Assembly: GCA_045122895.1 (NCBI GenBank)
Contig: JBGVIE010000038.1
Span: 1 to 44,033, forward strand
Length of the DNA: 44,033 bases
Reading direction: 5' to 3'
Source of the DNA: RGIG1934 sp045122895
GTDB lineage: Bacteria; Bacillota; Clostridia; Lachnospirales; Lachnospiraceae
The translations under genes were made by a program, and so were the position numbers. This document shows, piece after piece, positions 15,454-24,070 of this stretch. Within the stretch, counting starts at the first letter, position 1. Each line of letters starts with the position of its first letter. The notes under the pieces were generated by a model, which saw only the letters and a list, made by a program, of their open reading frames with translations, was not told where the DNA came from and made no database searches.

Positions 15454-17178
15454 ATGAAGTTTTTATTAGCTGCTGTTAATGCAAAATATATTCATTCAAA
15501 CCCTGCGTTATACAGTCTTAAGGCTTATGCGGGAGAAAAATATAAAAATCAGATAGAAATAGCTGAGTATACAATAAATCAATATGCAAGAGATATACTT
15601 GCTGATATTTATTTAAGAAAGCCTGACGTTGTTGGTTTTTCCTGCTATATATGGAACTTTGAAATAATAGGAAAGCTCCTGCCTGAACTAAAAAAAGTAT
15701 TGCCGGACACTAAGATATGGCTTGGAGGACCTGAGGTATCCTTTGATGCTGACAAGCTTCTTCTTAAATATACCTCACTTACAGGAATAATGATTGGTGA
15801 GGGCGAGGAAACTTTCAAGGAGCTTATGGGATACTACAATGGAGAAATACTAAGACTTGAAGATATAGACGGGTTATGTCTTAGAAGTGGTTTTACAAGA
15901 CCAAGGCAGCTTACAGATATGTCAAAGCTTCCATTTTTATATGATGATATTTCGCTTTTTGAGAATAAGATAATCTATTATGAATCAAGCAGAGGGTGTC
16001 CGTACAGCTGCAGCTATTGTCTGTCTTCGATAGATAAAAAAGTTAGATTAAGAGATACTGATATAGTAAAAAAAGAGCTTAAGTTCTTCCTTGATAACGA
16101 TGTTAAACAGGTTAAGTTTGTTGACAGGACTTTTAATTGTAACAGAGAGCACACCAGGCAGATTTGGAATTTCATAAAAGACAATGACAATGGCATTACT
16201 AATTTTCATTTTGAGGTGTCGGCGGATATTCTTAATGATGAGGAGATAAGGATTTTAAATAGTATGAGGCCGGGGCTTGTGCAGTTGGAAATAGGTGTTC
16301 AGTCAACTAATGAGTCCACAATAAGGGCGATTAACCGGGTGATGGATGTTTTTCATCTGGCGGAAATTGTTAATCGTATAAAGATGGGGAACAATGTTCA
16401 TGTGCATCTTGATTTGATTGCCGGTCTTCCGTATGAGGATTATGATACTTTTGCAAAATCATTTGACAGAGTGTATGCTATGAAGCCTGATGAACTCCAG
16501 CTTGGATTTTTAAAAGTGCTTAAAGGTTCACCAATGGAGCAAAAGACAAAAGAATATGGGATTATGTATAACGATAATCCTACATATGAGGTTCTCAGTA
16601 CAAAATGGTTATCGTATGGAGACGTGTTGAAGCTTAAAGCTGTTGAAGATGTTGTTGAGATTTTTTATAACAGCAGGCAGTTCACAAACACTATAGCATA
16701 TATGGAGAAACAGTTTGATTCAGCTTTTCGCATGTATGAGCTTATGGCAAAATATTTTGCAGAGAATCAAAGTCAGATTAAGAGTCCTGCAAGGGTGAAA
16801 AGATACGAGGCGCTTCTCAGCTTTTTGTCGGTGTATGATAGTGAAAAGATGGAAGTATACCAAGAACTTTTAAAGTATGATTTATACCTTAGAGAGAAGG
16901 CAAAGAGCCGGCCTTCTTTTGCAGGTGAGCCTGATAAAGAAGCCGTGAGAGATTTTTATATGACAGAAGAGAAAGAGCGAAAATATTTAGAGAATTATAA
17001 GGGTTATGACTGGAAACAAATGAGTAAAATGACGCATTATGAAGAATTTTACTATGGAAAAATAGTTAATGATAGTATAGAATGGTGCAGTGAAAAACAA
17101 AATGAAAAGATAAGGGTGCTGTTTGATTACAGGAAAAGAGATGCCCTAAATTGTGAGGCGAGAACTTACCTGGTATAG
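15454..17178 (+). CDS. B12-binding-domain radical SAM protein (DUF4080 type)
   Basis: This 574-residue radical SAM enzyme has an N-terminal Rossmann-like cobalamin-binding domain (about 1-130; GFSCYIWN, KIWLGGPEVS). The 4Fe-4S cluster motif CPYSCSYC follows at C182, C186 and C189. The SAM-binding strand is seen in LEIGVQS and HLDLIAGLPYED. The C-terminal part matches the DUF4080 group common in clostridia, whose reaction is unknown; B12-type radical SAM enzymes often methylate or rearrange unactivated carbons. ATG 15454 gives the family-typical MKFLLAAVNAKYIHSNPA start and has GGAGAA upstream; 15442 is an alternative. The AlkD-like gene follows after 15 bases and is probably cotranscribed. 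Confidence 0.88.
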   Translation: MKFLLAAVNAKYIHSNPALYSLKAYAGEKYKNQIEIAEYTINQYARDILADIYLRKPDVVGFSCYIWNFEIIGKLLPELKKVLPDTKIWLGGPEVSFDADKLLLKYTSLTGIMIGEGEETFKELMGYYNGEILRLEDIDGLCLRSGFTRPRQLTDMSKLPFLYDDISLFENKIIYYESSRGCPYSCSYCLSSIDKKVRLRDTDIVKKELKFFLDNDVKQVKFVDRTFNCNREHTRQIWNFIKDNDNGITNFHFEVSADILNDEEIRILNSMRPGLVQLEIGVQSTNESTIRAINRVMDVFHLAEIVNRIKMGNNVHVHLDLIAGLPYEDYDTFAKSFDRVYAMKPDELQLGFLKVLKGSPMEQKTKEYGIMYNDNPTYEVLSTKWLSYGDVLKLKAVEDVVEIFYNSRQFTNTIAYMEKQFDSAFRMYELMAKYFAENQSQIKSPARVKRYEALLSFLSVYDSEKMEVYQELLKYDLYLREKAKSRPSFAGEPDKEAVRDFYMTEEKERKYLENYKGYDWKQMSKMTHYEEFYYGKIVNDSIEWCSEKQNEKIRVLFDYRKRDALNCEARTYLV

Positions 17179-17193
17179 AAGGATGAATGTTTA

Positions 17194-17901
17194 ATGAAAG
17201 ATTTTCGTAAGGATTTATTAGAACTTAAGGATGACTCGTACAAAGAGTTTCACAAGAAGCTGATGCCTACAGTTGATGAGGATACAATAATTGGGATTAG
17301 GATGCCTGTTCTAAAAAAATATGCAAAAGATATAGTTAAGCAGGCTAAAGAAGATGAAGTACTTAATCGGGATATTAAGGAGTTTTTAAATACTCTGCCC
17401 CATCAGTATTATGAAGAGAATAATCTTCATATGCTTTTTGTCAGTGCGATAAAGGATATTGATGAGTACATAGATGCGATTGACGTATTTGTGCCATATA
17501 TCAATAACTGGGCGACCTGTGATTTTCCGTTGCCAAAGATTTGTGAAAAACATCCGGATAAGATGCTTTTGCTTGCAAGAAAATATATGGCTGATGACAG
17601 AACTTATGTTATTAGGTTTGGGGTTGGAATAATGATGCGCATGTTTCTTGATGATTTGTTTGATGACAAATATTTTAAGTATGTGGAAGCGATTAAGTCA
17701 GATGAGTATTATGTCAATATGATGCGTGCCTGGTATTTTGCAACAGCACTTGCAAAGCAATATAATGAAGCGGTGAAAGTAATCGAGAGAAAAAGCCTTG
17801 ATGTGTGGACACACAACAAGAGTATTCAGAAAGCTGTAGAAAGCTACAGGGTATCAGCACAGAGAAAGGAGTACTTGAAAACTCTCAAAATAAAAGGGTG
17901 A
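17194..17901 (+). CDS. AlkD-like DNA alkylation repair protein
   Basis: This 235-residue all-helical HEAT-repeat DNA glycosylase removes alkylated (N3/N7) purines. Signature residues of AlkD are present: NNWATCDF supplies W106 and the catalytic Asp110, and MMRAWYFATAL supplies W180. The arginine in MMRM and WTHNKSIQKAVES also fit the family (compare W109, D113 and W187 of B. cereus AlkD). Length matches the family. It sits 15 bases after the radical SAM gene; ribosome binding is through AAGGATG. The grouping with the radical SAM enzyme has no evident functional meaning. Confidence 0.92.
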   Translation: MKDFRKDLLELKDDSYKEFHKKLMPTVDEDTIIGIRMPVLKKYAKDIVKQAKEDEVLNRDIKEFLNTLPHQYYEENNLHMLFVSAIKDIDEYIDAIDVFVPYINNWATCDFPLPKICEKHPDKMLLLARKYMADDRTYVIRFGVGIMMRMFLDDLFDDKYFKYVEAIKSDEYYVNMMRAWYFATALAKQYNEAVKVIERKSLDVWTHNKSIQKAVESYRVSAQRKEYLKTLKIKG

Positions 17902-17917
17902 TTTAGAGGTCATCACC

Positions 17918-17946
17918 TTGTAAAATAACAAAATTTATGCTATCTT
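17918..17946 (+). promoter_or_regulatory. Possible promoter of the DUF1846 gene
   Basis: TTGTAA (17918-17923), a 17-base spacer and TATCTT (17941-17946) lie 39 bases before the ATG at 17985. A short hairpin GGTGAT/ATCACC overlaps the end of the preceding gene, just upstream, but lacks a clear T-run. Confidence 0.35.
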
Positions 17947-17984
17947 TTTTGATAGATAAAATAGTGTGGAGGAAGAAAAATACG

Positions 17985-19475
17985 ATGAAAATAGGATTTG
18001 ATAATGATAAGTATTTGAAAATGCAGTCTGAACATATCAGAGAGAGAATTAAACAGTTTGGAAATAAGTTATATCTGGAATTTGGTGGTAAACTTTTTGA
18101 TGATTATCATGCATCAAGAGTTTTGCCGGGATTTGAACCTGATTCAAAGCTTCAGATGTTATTACAGCTTAAAGATCAGGCGGAAATAGTTATTGTTATC
18201 AGTGCTGAAGATATAGAAGAGAACAAGATCCGTGGAGATTATGGAATTACATATGATATGGATGTATTGAGACTTATAGATGCGTTTAAGGGTGTAGGTC
18301 TGTTTGTGGGAAGTGTTTGTCTTACGAAGTTTGCGGGACAGCCTAGTGCAGAGCTTTTCCAGCAAAGGCTGGCAGAGCTTGGTATTAAGTCATACAGACA
18401 TTATAAGATTCCGGGGTATCCAAGTGATGTGGTAAGAATAGTTAGCGATGAAGGATACGGAAAGAACGATTATATAGAGACAGAGAGACCGCTGGTAGTT
18501 ATTACTGCACCGGGACCTGGAAGTGGTAAGATGGCTACATGTCTTTCACAGTTGTATCATGAACACAAGAGAGGAATCAATGCAGGTTATGCGAAGTTTG
18601 AGACATTCCCAATATGGAATATTCCACTGAAACATCCTGTAAATCTTGCTTATGAAGCGGCAACAGCAGATCTAAATGACCTTAATATGATTGATCCATT
18701 CCATTTGGATGCGTATGGAGTTACAACAGTCAATTACAATAGAGACATTGAAATCTTCCCGGTTGTTAACGCTATGTTTGAACTGATTTCAGGGGAGAGC
18801 CCATACAAGTCTCCGACAGATATGGGTGTTAATATGGCCGGTAATTGTATAGTTGATGATGAAGCCTGCAAGGCTTCGTCGCAACAGGAGATTATCAGAA
18901 GATATTATAAGTGTCTGTGTGAACGAAAGAGGCAGGGACAGACAAAGGATGATTTGTACAAGCTTGAACTTTTGATGAAGCAGGCTGGCATTGATACAAG
19001 TGCAAGAAAAGTTGTTGAGGCGGCACTTTGCAGAGAGAATGAAACAGATGGAAATCCGGCAGCGGCAATCGAGCTTCCTGATGGAACAATAGTAACAGGT
19101 AAGACAAGTGATTTGCTAGGTGCATCAAGTGCTGCTCTGCTCAATGCGATTAAAGTACTGGCTAAACAGGATGACAGCTTAAAGCTTATTGCACCTGAGG
19201 CTATCGAGCCAATACAGAAGTTAAAGACAGCTTATCTTGGAAGCAGAAATCCAAGATTGCACACAGATGAGATTTTGATAGCTTTATCATCAACAGCAGC
19301 TTCAAGTGAGGAAGCAAGAGTAGCTATGGAACAGTTGCCAAAGCTTAAGGGGTGTGAGGCACATTCAACAGTCCTCTTATCATCGGTTGATGAACAGATG
19401 TTTAAGCGTCTTGGGATACAGCTGACATGTGAACCAAGATACGAGCAGGAAGACAGGATGTATCATAAACATTAA
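17985..19475 (+). CDS. DUF1846 (UPF0371) family protein
   Basis: This 496-residue cytosolic protein belongs to the DUF1846/UPF0371 family, conserved in many Firmicutes and of unknown function. Family hallmarks are the start MKIGFDNDKYLKMQSEHI, the region LYLEFGGKLFDDYHASRVLPGF and the glycine-rich TAPGPGSGKM, which resembles a nucleotide-binding loop. The block FPIWNIPLKHPVNLAYEAAT also fits. Length is normal. I chose ATG 17985 because GGAGGAAG lies a few bases upstream; an open frame extends to 17937, but that extension lacks family residues and a ribosome site. No functional partner is nearby. Confidence 0.92.
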   Translation: MKIGFDNDKYLKMQSEHIRERIKQFGNKLYLEFGGKLFDDYHASRVLPGFEPDSKLQMLLQLKDQAEIVIVISAEDIEENKIRGDYGITYDMDVLRLIDAFKGVGLFVGSVCLTKFAGQPSAELFQQRLAELGIKSYRHYKIPGYPSDVVRIVSDEGYGKNDYIETERPLVVITAPGPGSGKMATCLSQLYHEHKRGINAGYAKFETFPIWNIPLKHPVNLAYEAATADLNDLNMIDPFHLDAYGVTTVNYNRDIEIFPVVNAMFELISGESPYKSPTDMGVNMAGNCIVDDEACKASSQQEIIRRYYKCLCERKRQGQTKDDLYKLELLMKQAGIDTSARKVVEAALCRENETDGNPAAAIELPDGTIVTGKTSDLLGASSAALLNAIKVLAKQDDSLKLIAPEAIEPIQKLKTAYLGSRNPRLHTDEILIALSSTAASSEEARVAMEQLPKLKGCEAHSTVLLSSVDEQMFKRLGIQLTCEPRYEQEDRMYHKH

Positions 19476-19492
19476 TGAACGTCAAAAAACAC

Positions 19493-19521
19493 TTTTTTAA
19501 TATATAATTTTAGTATATAAT
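19493..19521 (+). promoter_or_regulatory. Promoter of carB (weak -35)
   Basis: A perfect TATAAT (19516-19521) lies 31 bases before the carB ATG. The -35 position is only a T-run (19493-19498). A second TATAAT at 19502 overlaps the region. I saw no attenuator or PyrR-binding loop in the short leader. Confidence 0.45.
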
Positions 19522-19552
19522 GTTTTAAGTGACATTACAGGAGGGAAAATTT

Positions 19553-22500
19553 ATGCCAAAATTAAAAGACATTAACAAAGTACTTATTATTGGTTCTGGT
19601 CCAATAATTATAGGACAGGCTTGTGAGTTTGATTATTCAGGAACTCAGGCTTGTAAAGCGCTTAGAAAGCTTGGATATGAAATAGTGTTAGTTAATTCAA
19701 ATCCTGCTACAATTATGACTGATCCGGAAACAGCGGATGTAACATATATTGAACCACTTAATGTGGAACGTCTTGAGCAGATTATCGAGAAAGAGCGTCC
19801 GGATGCATTGCTTCCGAATCTTGGAGGACAGTCAGGACTTAATCTTTGCTCAGAATTATATAAGGCAGGCATACTTGATAAATACAATGTAAAGGTAATT
19901 GGTGTTCAGGTAGATGCTATTGAACGTGGTGAAGACAGAATTGAGTTTAAGAATACAATGGATGAGCTTGGTATTGAGATGGCAAGAAGTGAGGTTGCTT
20001 ACTCGGTAGATGAAGCTTTAGCAATAGCTGATAAGCTTGGTTATCCTGTTGTTCTTCGTCCGGCTTACACAATGGGTGGTGCCGGTGGCGGACTCGTATA
20101 CAATAAAGAAGAACTTAAGAAGGTTTGTGCAAGAGGTCTTCAGGCAAGTCTGGTTGGTCAGGTACTTGTAGAAGAATCTATACTTGGATGGGAAGAACTT
20201 GAGTTAGAAGTAGTAAGAGACAGCGAAGGCAATATGATTACTGTCTGCTTTATTGAAAATATTGATCCTCTCGGAGTTCATACAGGTGATTCTTTCTGTT
20301 CAGCTCCGATGCTTACTATTTCAGAGGAATGTCAGAAGAGACTTCAGGAACAGGCATACGCAATTGTAGATAAGGTTCAGGTTATCGGTGGAACAAATGT
20401 ACAGTTTGCACATGATCCGGTTAGTGACAGAATTATAGTAATAGAGATTAATCCTCGTACATCAAGATCTTCAGCGTTAGCTTCAAAGGCAACAGGCTTC
20501 CCTATTGCTTTAGTATCAGCTATGCTGGCAGCAGGACTTACACTTAAGGATATACCATGTGGAAAGTACGGAACTCTTGATAAGTATGTTCCGGATGGAG
20601 ATTATGTGGTAATCAAGTTTGCCAGATGGGCATTTGAGAAGTTCAAAGGTGTTGAAGATAAGCTTGGAACACAGATGCGAGCCGTTGGTGAAGTAATGAG
20701 TATTGGTAAGAACTACAAAGAAGCTTTCCAGAAAGCTATCAGAAGTCTTGAGAATGGAAGATACGGACTTGGACACGCAAAGAATTTTGATTCGTTGTCA
20801 AAAGAAGAATTATTACAGTTGCTTGTAACACCTTCCAGCGAGCGTCACTTTATTATGTACGAAGCTCTCAGAAAGGGTGCAACGGCAGATGAGATTTTCG
20901 AACTTACAAAGGTTAAGCATTACTTTATTAATCAGATGAAGGAATTAGTAGATGAGGAAGAAGAACTTCTTAAATCTAAAGGTTCTCTTCCGGCAGATGA
21001 GCTTCTTATCAAGGCGAAGAAGGATGGTTTCTCTGATAAGTACTTAAGTCAGATATTAGAGATTCCGGAAGAAGATATCAGAAACAAGAGAATAAGTCTC
21101 GGTGTTGAAGAGACATGGGAAGGCGTTCATGTATCAGGTACAGAGAATAGTGCCTACTATTATTCTACATACAACGGCGAGGATAAGAACCCGGTATCAG
21201 AGAATAAGAAGATTATGATTCTTGGTGGTGGTCCTAACAGAATAGGTCAGGGTATTGAATTTGACTATTGTTGTGTACATGCTGCACTTGCTCTTAAGAA
21301 GCTTGGATTTGAGACGATTATTGTTAACTGTAATCCTGAAACAGTTTCGACAGACTATGACACATCAGATAAGTTGTATTTTGAACCACTTACACTTGAA
21401 GATGTATTAAGCATATATAACAAAGAGAAGCCACTTGGTGTTATCGCACAGTTTGGTGGACAGACTCCACTAAATCTTGCAGCTGATCTTGAAAAGAATG
21501 GTGTTAAGATTCTTGGAACAAGCCCATCGGTTATTGACCTTGCAGAAGACAGAGATTTGTTCAGAGAGATGATGGATAAGTTAGAGATTCCAATGCCAGA
21601 GTCAGGAATGGCTACAACAGTTGATGAAGCCGTTGAGATTGCGAATAAGATTGGATACCCTGTTATGGTTCGTCCTTCATACGTTCTTGGTGGACGTGGT
21701 ATGGAAGTTGTATATGATGATGACAGTATGTCTGATTATATGAAGGCTGCTGTTGGTGTTACACCGGACAGACCAATACTTATCGACAGATTTTTAAATA
21801 ATGCATTAGAGTGTGAATCAGATGCTATCAGTGATGGTACTCACGCTTTTGTTCCGGCAGTAATGGAACATATAGAGCTTGCAGGTGTTCATTCAGGTGA
21901 CTCAGCATGTATCATTCCTTCAGTTCACATCTCTGAAGAGAATGTTGAGACAATTAAAGAATATACAAGAAAGATTGCTGAAGAGATGCATGTAAAGGGA
22001 CTTATGAATATGCAGTATGCAATTGAGAATGGAAAGGTATATGTACTTGAAGCCAATCCAAGAGCATCCAGAACCGTTCCACTTGTATCTAAGGTATGTA
22101 ACACCAGGATGGTACCTATAGCTACAGACATTATTACCAGTGAACTTACAGGAAGGAAGTCTCCTATTCCTGAGATGAAGGAAAAGACAATACCTTATTA
22201 TGGTGTTAAGGAAGCAGCATTCCCATTCAATATGTTCCAGGAGGTTGATCCTGTACTTGGACCTGAGATGCGTTCGACAGGTGAAGTGCTTGGTTTATCT
22301 GAATCATACGGGGAAGCTTTCTATAAGGCTGAAGAAGGAGTGCAGGCTAAGCTTCCTCTTGAAGGAACTGTACTTATCTCCGTTAACCGCAAGGATAAAG
22401 AAGGTATCGTAGAAGTGGCTAAGGGATTTGAAGAATGTGGATTTAAGATTGTTGCCACAGGTGGAACATATGACCTTATTACTTCGGCAGGAATAGAAGC

Positions 22501-22774
22501 TACAAAGATTAAGAAGCTGTCAGAAGGTCGCCCTAATATGCTTGATGCAATCACAAATGGAGAAATCGATTTGATTATCAATTCACCGGTTGGAAAAGAC
22601 AGTGTAAATGACGACAGCTACTTAAGAAAAGCTGCAATAAAGGCTAAGATTCCATATATGACAACAGTTGCGGCAGCACTTGCTACGACTGTAGGTATTG
22701 CCCAGGTTAAGAAAAACGGAAACGGAAAGATTAAGTCATTACAGGAATTACACAGCGAAATCACAGATAAATAA
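19553..22774 (+). CDS. carB: Carbamoyl-phosphate synthase large subunit
   Basis: This 1073-residue subunit makes carbamoyl phosphate from bicarbonate, ammonia (delivered by the CarA glutaminase) and two ATP, for pyrimidines and arginine. Both ATP-grasp halves are present. The first begins with KVLIIGSGPIIIGQACEFDYSG and includes RPAYTMGGAGGG; the second begins with KIMILGGGPNRIGQGIEFDY and includes RPSYVLGGRGM. The C-terminal MGS-like allosteric domain (about 935-1073) has VATGGTYD. Length is normal and the frame is intact. AGGAGG precedes ATG 19553; the in-frame GTG at 19529 lies before that site. The small-subunit gene carA is not next to it, unlike in many genomes. A terminator follows. 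Confidence 0.97.
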   Translation: MPKLKDINKVLIIGSGPIIIGQACEFDYSGTQACKALRKLGYEIVLVNSNPATIMTDPETADVTYIEPLNVERLEQIIEKERPDALLPNLGGQSGLNLCSELYKAGILDKYNVKVIGVQVDAIERGEDRIEFKNTMDELGIEMARSEVAYSVDEALAIADKLGYPVVLRPAYTMGGAGGGLVYNKEELKKVCARGLQASLVGQVLVEESILGWEELELEVVRDSEGNMITVCFIENIDPLGVHTGDSFCSAPMLTISEECQKRLQEQAYAIVDKVQVIGGTNVQFAHDPVSDRIIVIEINPRTSRSSALASKATGFPIALVSAMLAAGLTLKDIPCGKYGTLDKYVPDGDYVVIKFARWAFEKFKGVEDKLGTQMRAVGEVMSIGKNYKEAFQKAIRSLENGRYGLGHAKNFDSLSKEELLQLLVTPSSERHFIMYEALRKGATADEIFELTKVKHYFINQMKELVDEEEELLKSKGSLPADELLIKAKKDGFSDKYLSQILEIPEEDIRNKRISLGVEETWEGVHVSGTENSAYYYSTYNGEDKNPVSENKKIMILGGGPNRIGQGIEFDYCCVHAALALKKLGFETIIVNCNPETVSTDYDTSDKLYFEPLTLEDVLSIYNKEKPLGVIAQFGGQTPLNLAADLEKNGVKILGTSPSVIDLAEDRDLFREMMDKLEIPMPESGMATTVDEAVEIANKIGYPVMVRPSYVLGGRGMEVVYDDDSMSDYMKAAVGVTPDRPILIDRFLNNALECESDAISDGTHAFVPAVMEHIELAGVHSGDSACIIPSVHISEENVETIKEYTRKIAEEMHVKGLMNMQYAIENGKVYVLEANPRASRTVPLVSKVCNTRMVPIATDIITSELTGRKSPIPEMKEKTIPYYGVKEAAFPFNMFQEVDPVLGPEMRSTGEVLGLSESYGEAFYKAEEGVQAKLPLEGTVLISVNRKDKEGIVEVAKGFEECGFKIVATGGTYDLITSAGIEATKIKKLSEGRPNMLDAITNGEIDLIINSPVGKDSVNDDSYLRKAAIKAKIPYMTTVAAALATTVGIAQVKKNGNGKIKSLQELHSEITDK

Positions 22775-22788
22775 GATATAGCAAAAAT

Positions 22789-22827
22789 GAAACTGTCACC
22801 TTGATTTATGGTGGCAGTTTCTTTGTA
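22789..22827 (+). terminator. Intrinsic terminator after carB
   Basis: GAAACTGTCACC (22789-22800) pairs with GGTGGCAGTTTC (22810-22821), 12 pairs with one G-T, and is followed by a short T-rich tail (TTTGT). Confidence 0.7.
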
Positions 22828-22855
22828 TATATGTGTTTGCGGAATGGAGATTAAA

Positions 22856-23518
22856 ATGGAAAGATTTGAATCAATAGAAGAGATATCTGACGGAAAGAAA
22901 TACACACCTAATGACATGGTGAAAATCGGTTGTAGTGATTGTGCCGGATGTCATGCCTGCTGTACAAACGTGGGTAATACAATAACCCTTGATCCATATG
23001 ACATATACAGATTAACAAAAGGCCTTAACACTACGTTTCAGAATCTTTTGATGGACAAAATAGAATTGAATGTAGACAGAGGAATGATTATTCCAAACAT
23101 TAAGATGGATGGAGAATTGAAGAAATGCAATTTTTTAAATGCAGAGGGAAGGTGCAGTGTACACAGCTTAAGACCTGGTATATGCCGTCTGTTTCCTATG
23201 GGGCGTCATTATGAAAATGGCTCATTTAGTTATTTTTTACAGGTGGGTGAATGTAAGTATGTGAACAAGACAAAGGTTAAGCTTAAAAAATGGTTAGACA
23301 CAGAAAATCTTGCCGTTTACGAAAAGTATATCAATGACTGGCACTATTTTACCAGGGATATACAGCAGATGCTTGAGACTCAAAGCGAAGAATCGGCAAA
23401 GAAAATAAATATGTATCTGCTTAATGAGTTTTATATTGTGCCGTATGAAAACAATGATTTCTATGGAGAATTCTATTCAAGATTAGATAAGATTAAGAGG
23501 GCGGTATATGAAGAATAA
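22856..23518 (+). CDS. YkgJ-family cysteine cluster protein
   Basis: This 220-residue protein is rich in metal-binding cysteines: GCSDCAGCHACC (C26, C29, C32, C35, C36), then C91, C100 and C110 in KKCNFLNAEGRCS and GICRLFP. This is the CxxCxxCC and C...C...C arrangement of the YkgJ/Fli-like (CxxCxxCC) family, thought to bind zinc or an Fe-S cluster; its role is not established. ATG 22856 has a GGAG upstream; an in-frame extension to 22808 lies inside the carB terminator and is unlikely to be translated. The last 11 bases overlap the next gene, which suggests cotranslation. Confidence 0.85.
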   Translation: MERFESIEEISDGKKYTPNDMVKIGCSDCAGCHACCTNVGNTITLDPYDIYRLTKGLNTTFQNLLMDKIELNVDRGMIIPNIKMDGELKKCNFLNAEGRCSVHSLRPGICRLFPMGRHYENGSFSYFLQVGECKYVNKTKVKLKKWLDTENLAVYEKYINDWHYFTRDIQQMLETQSEESAKKINMYLLNEFYIVPYENNDFYGEFYSRLDKIKRAVYEE

Positions 23519-23972
23519 AAAGATAATGTTTTGTGCTGTGACAGTTCTTCTGGTGATTGGCATTGTGGCGTTATATTGTATGGTTGGAGACGCTGGAAAG
23601 AAAACTGATTCATTAGTTGGACAATATTACGTTAAAGGCGAGAGTGCGGAAAGCGTTTATGAAAAAGGTGGCACTTTTTTGTCAATACATGAAGTGGAGC
23701 GAGATGATGATGGAAATGTAACAAAAGTAACATTTGAAATTTCTACTCTTCAAGCGGCTCCAGCGTATAGAACAGCCGAAACAGGGCGGATTTGTTCAGA
23801 AATTGTTAATAATTGTGTGCATTTTGAGTTCACGGATGGATGGTACAATTATGGTAATGGCGTTATTGAATTACAGGATGGGTATTTACATGTAAAGACA
23901 ACGCTTTCGAAGAAAGATGAGGATTGTATTTGGTCCTTAGAGGAATTGGACAATGATATGTTTAAGCAATAG
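23508..23972 (+). CDS. Small membrane-anchored extracytoplasmic protein, unknown function
   Basis: I do not recognise the family. The 154-residue product has a positively charged start (MKNKK) and one hydrophobic segment (about 5-25) that anchors or exports it. A small soluble domain with beta-rich character follows (FLSIHEVERDD, VTFEIST, HFEFTDG, VIELQDGYLHV) and includes two cysteines at about 95 and 102 that could form a disulfide. No lipobox is visible. It overlaps the YkgJ-like gene by 11 bases and so is translationally coupled to it. The next operon has its own promoter 12 bases downstream. Confidence 0.7.
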   Translation: MKNKKIMFCAVTVLLVIGIVALYCMVGDAGKKTDSLVGQYYVKGESAESVYEKGGTFLSIHEVERDDDGNVTKVTFEISTLQAAPAYRTAETGRICSEIVNNCVHFEFTDGWYNYGNGVIELQDGYLHVKTTLSKKDEDCIWSLEELDNDMFKQ

Positions 23973-23983
23973 TAATCTATTTG

Positions 23984-24012
23984 TTGAAAAAACTTCACAA
24001 AAATGATAAACT
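23984..24012 (+). promoter_or_regulatory. Promoter of the solute-binding protein/MCP/EIIC-EAL operon
   Basis: TTGAAA (23984-23989), a 17-base spacer and TAAACT (24007-24012) lie about 60 bases before the first start codon. A second possible -10 (TATAAT, 24021-24026) lacks a good -35. Confidence 0.55.
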
Positions 24013-24070
24013 ATAAACAATATAATTGTTACAATTCTATAAAAGACTGAAAGACGAAAGGATGATGAGA

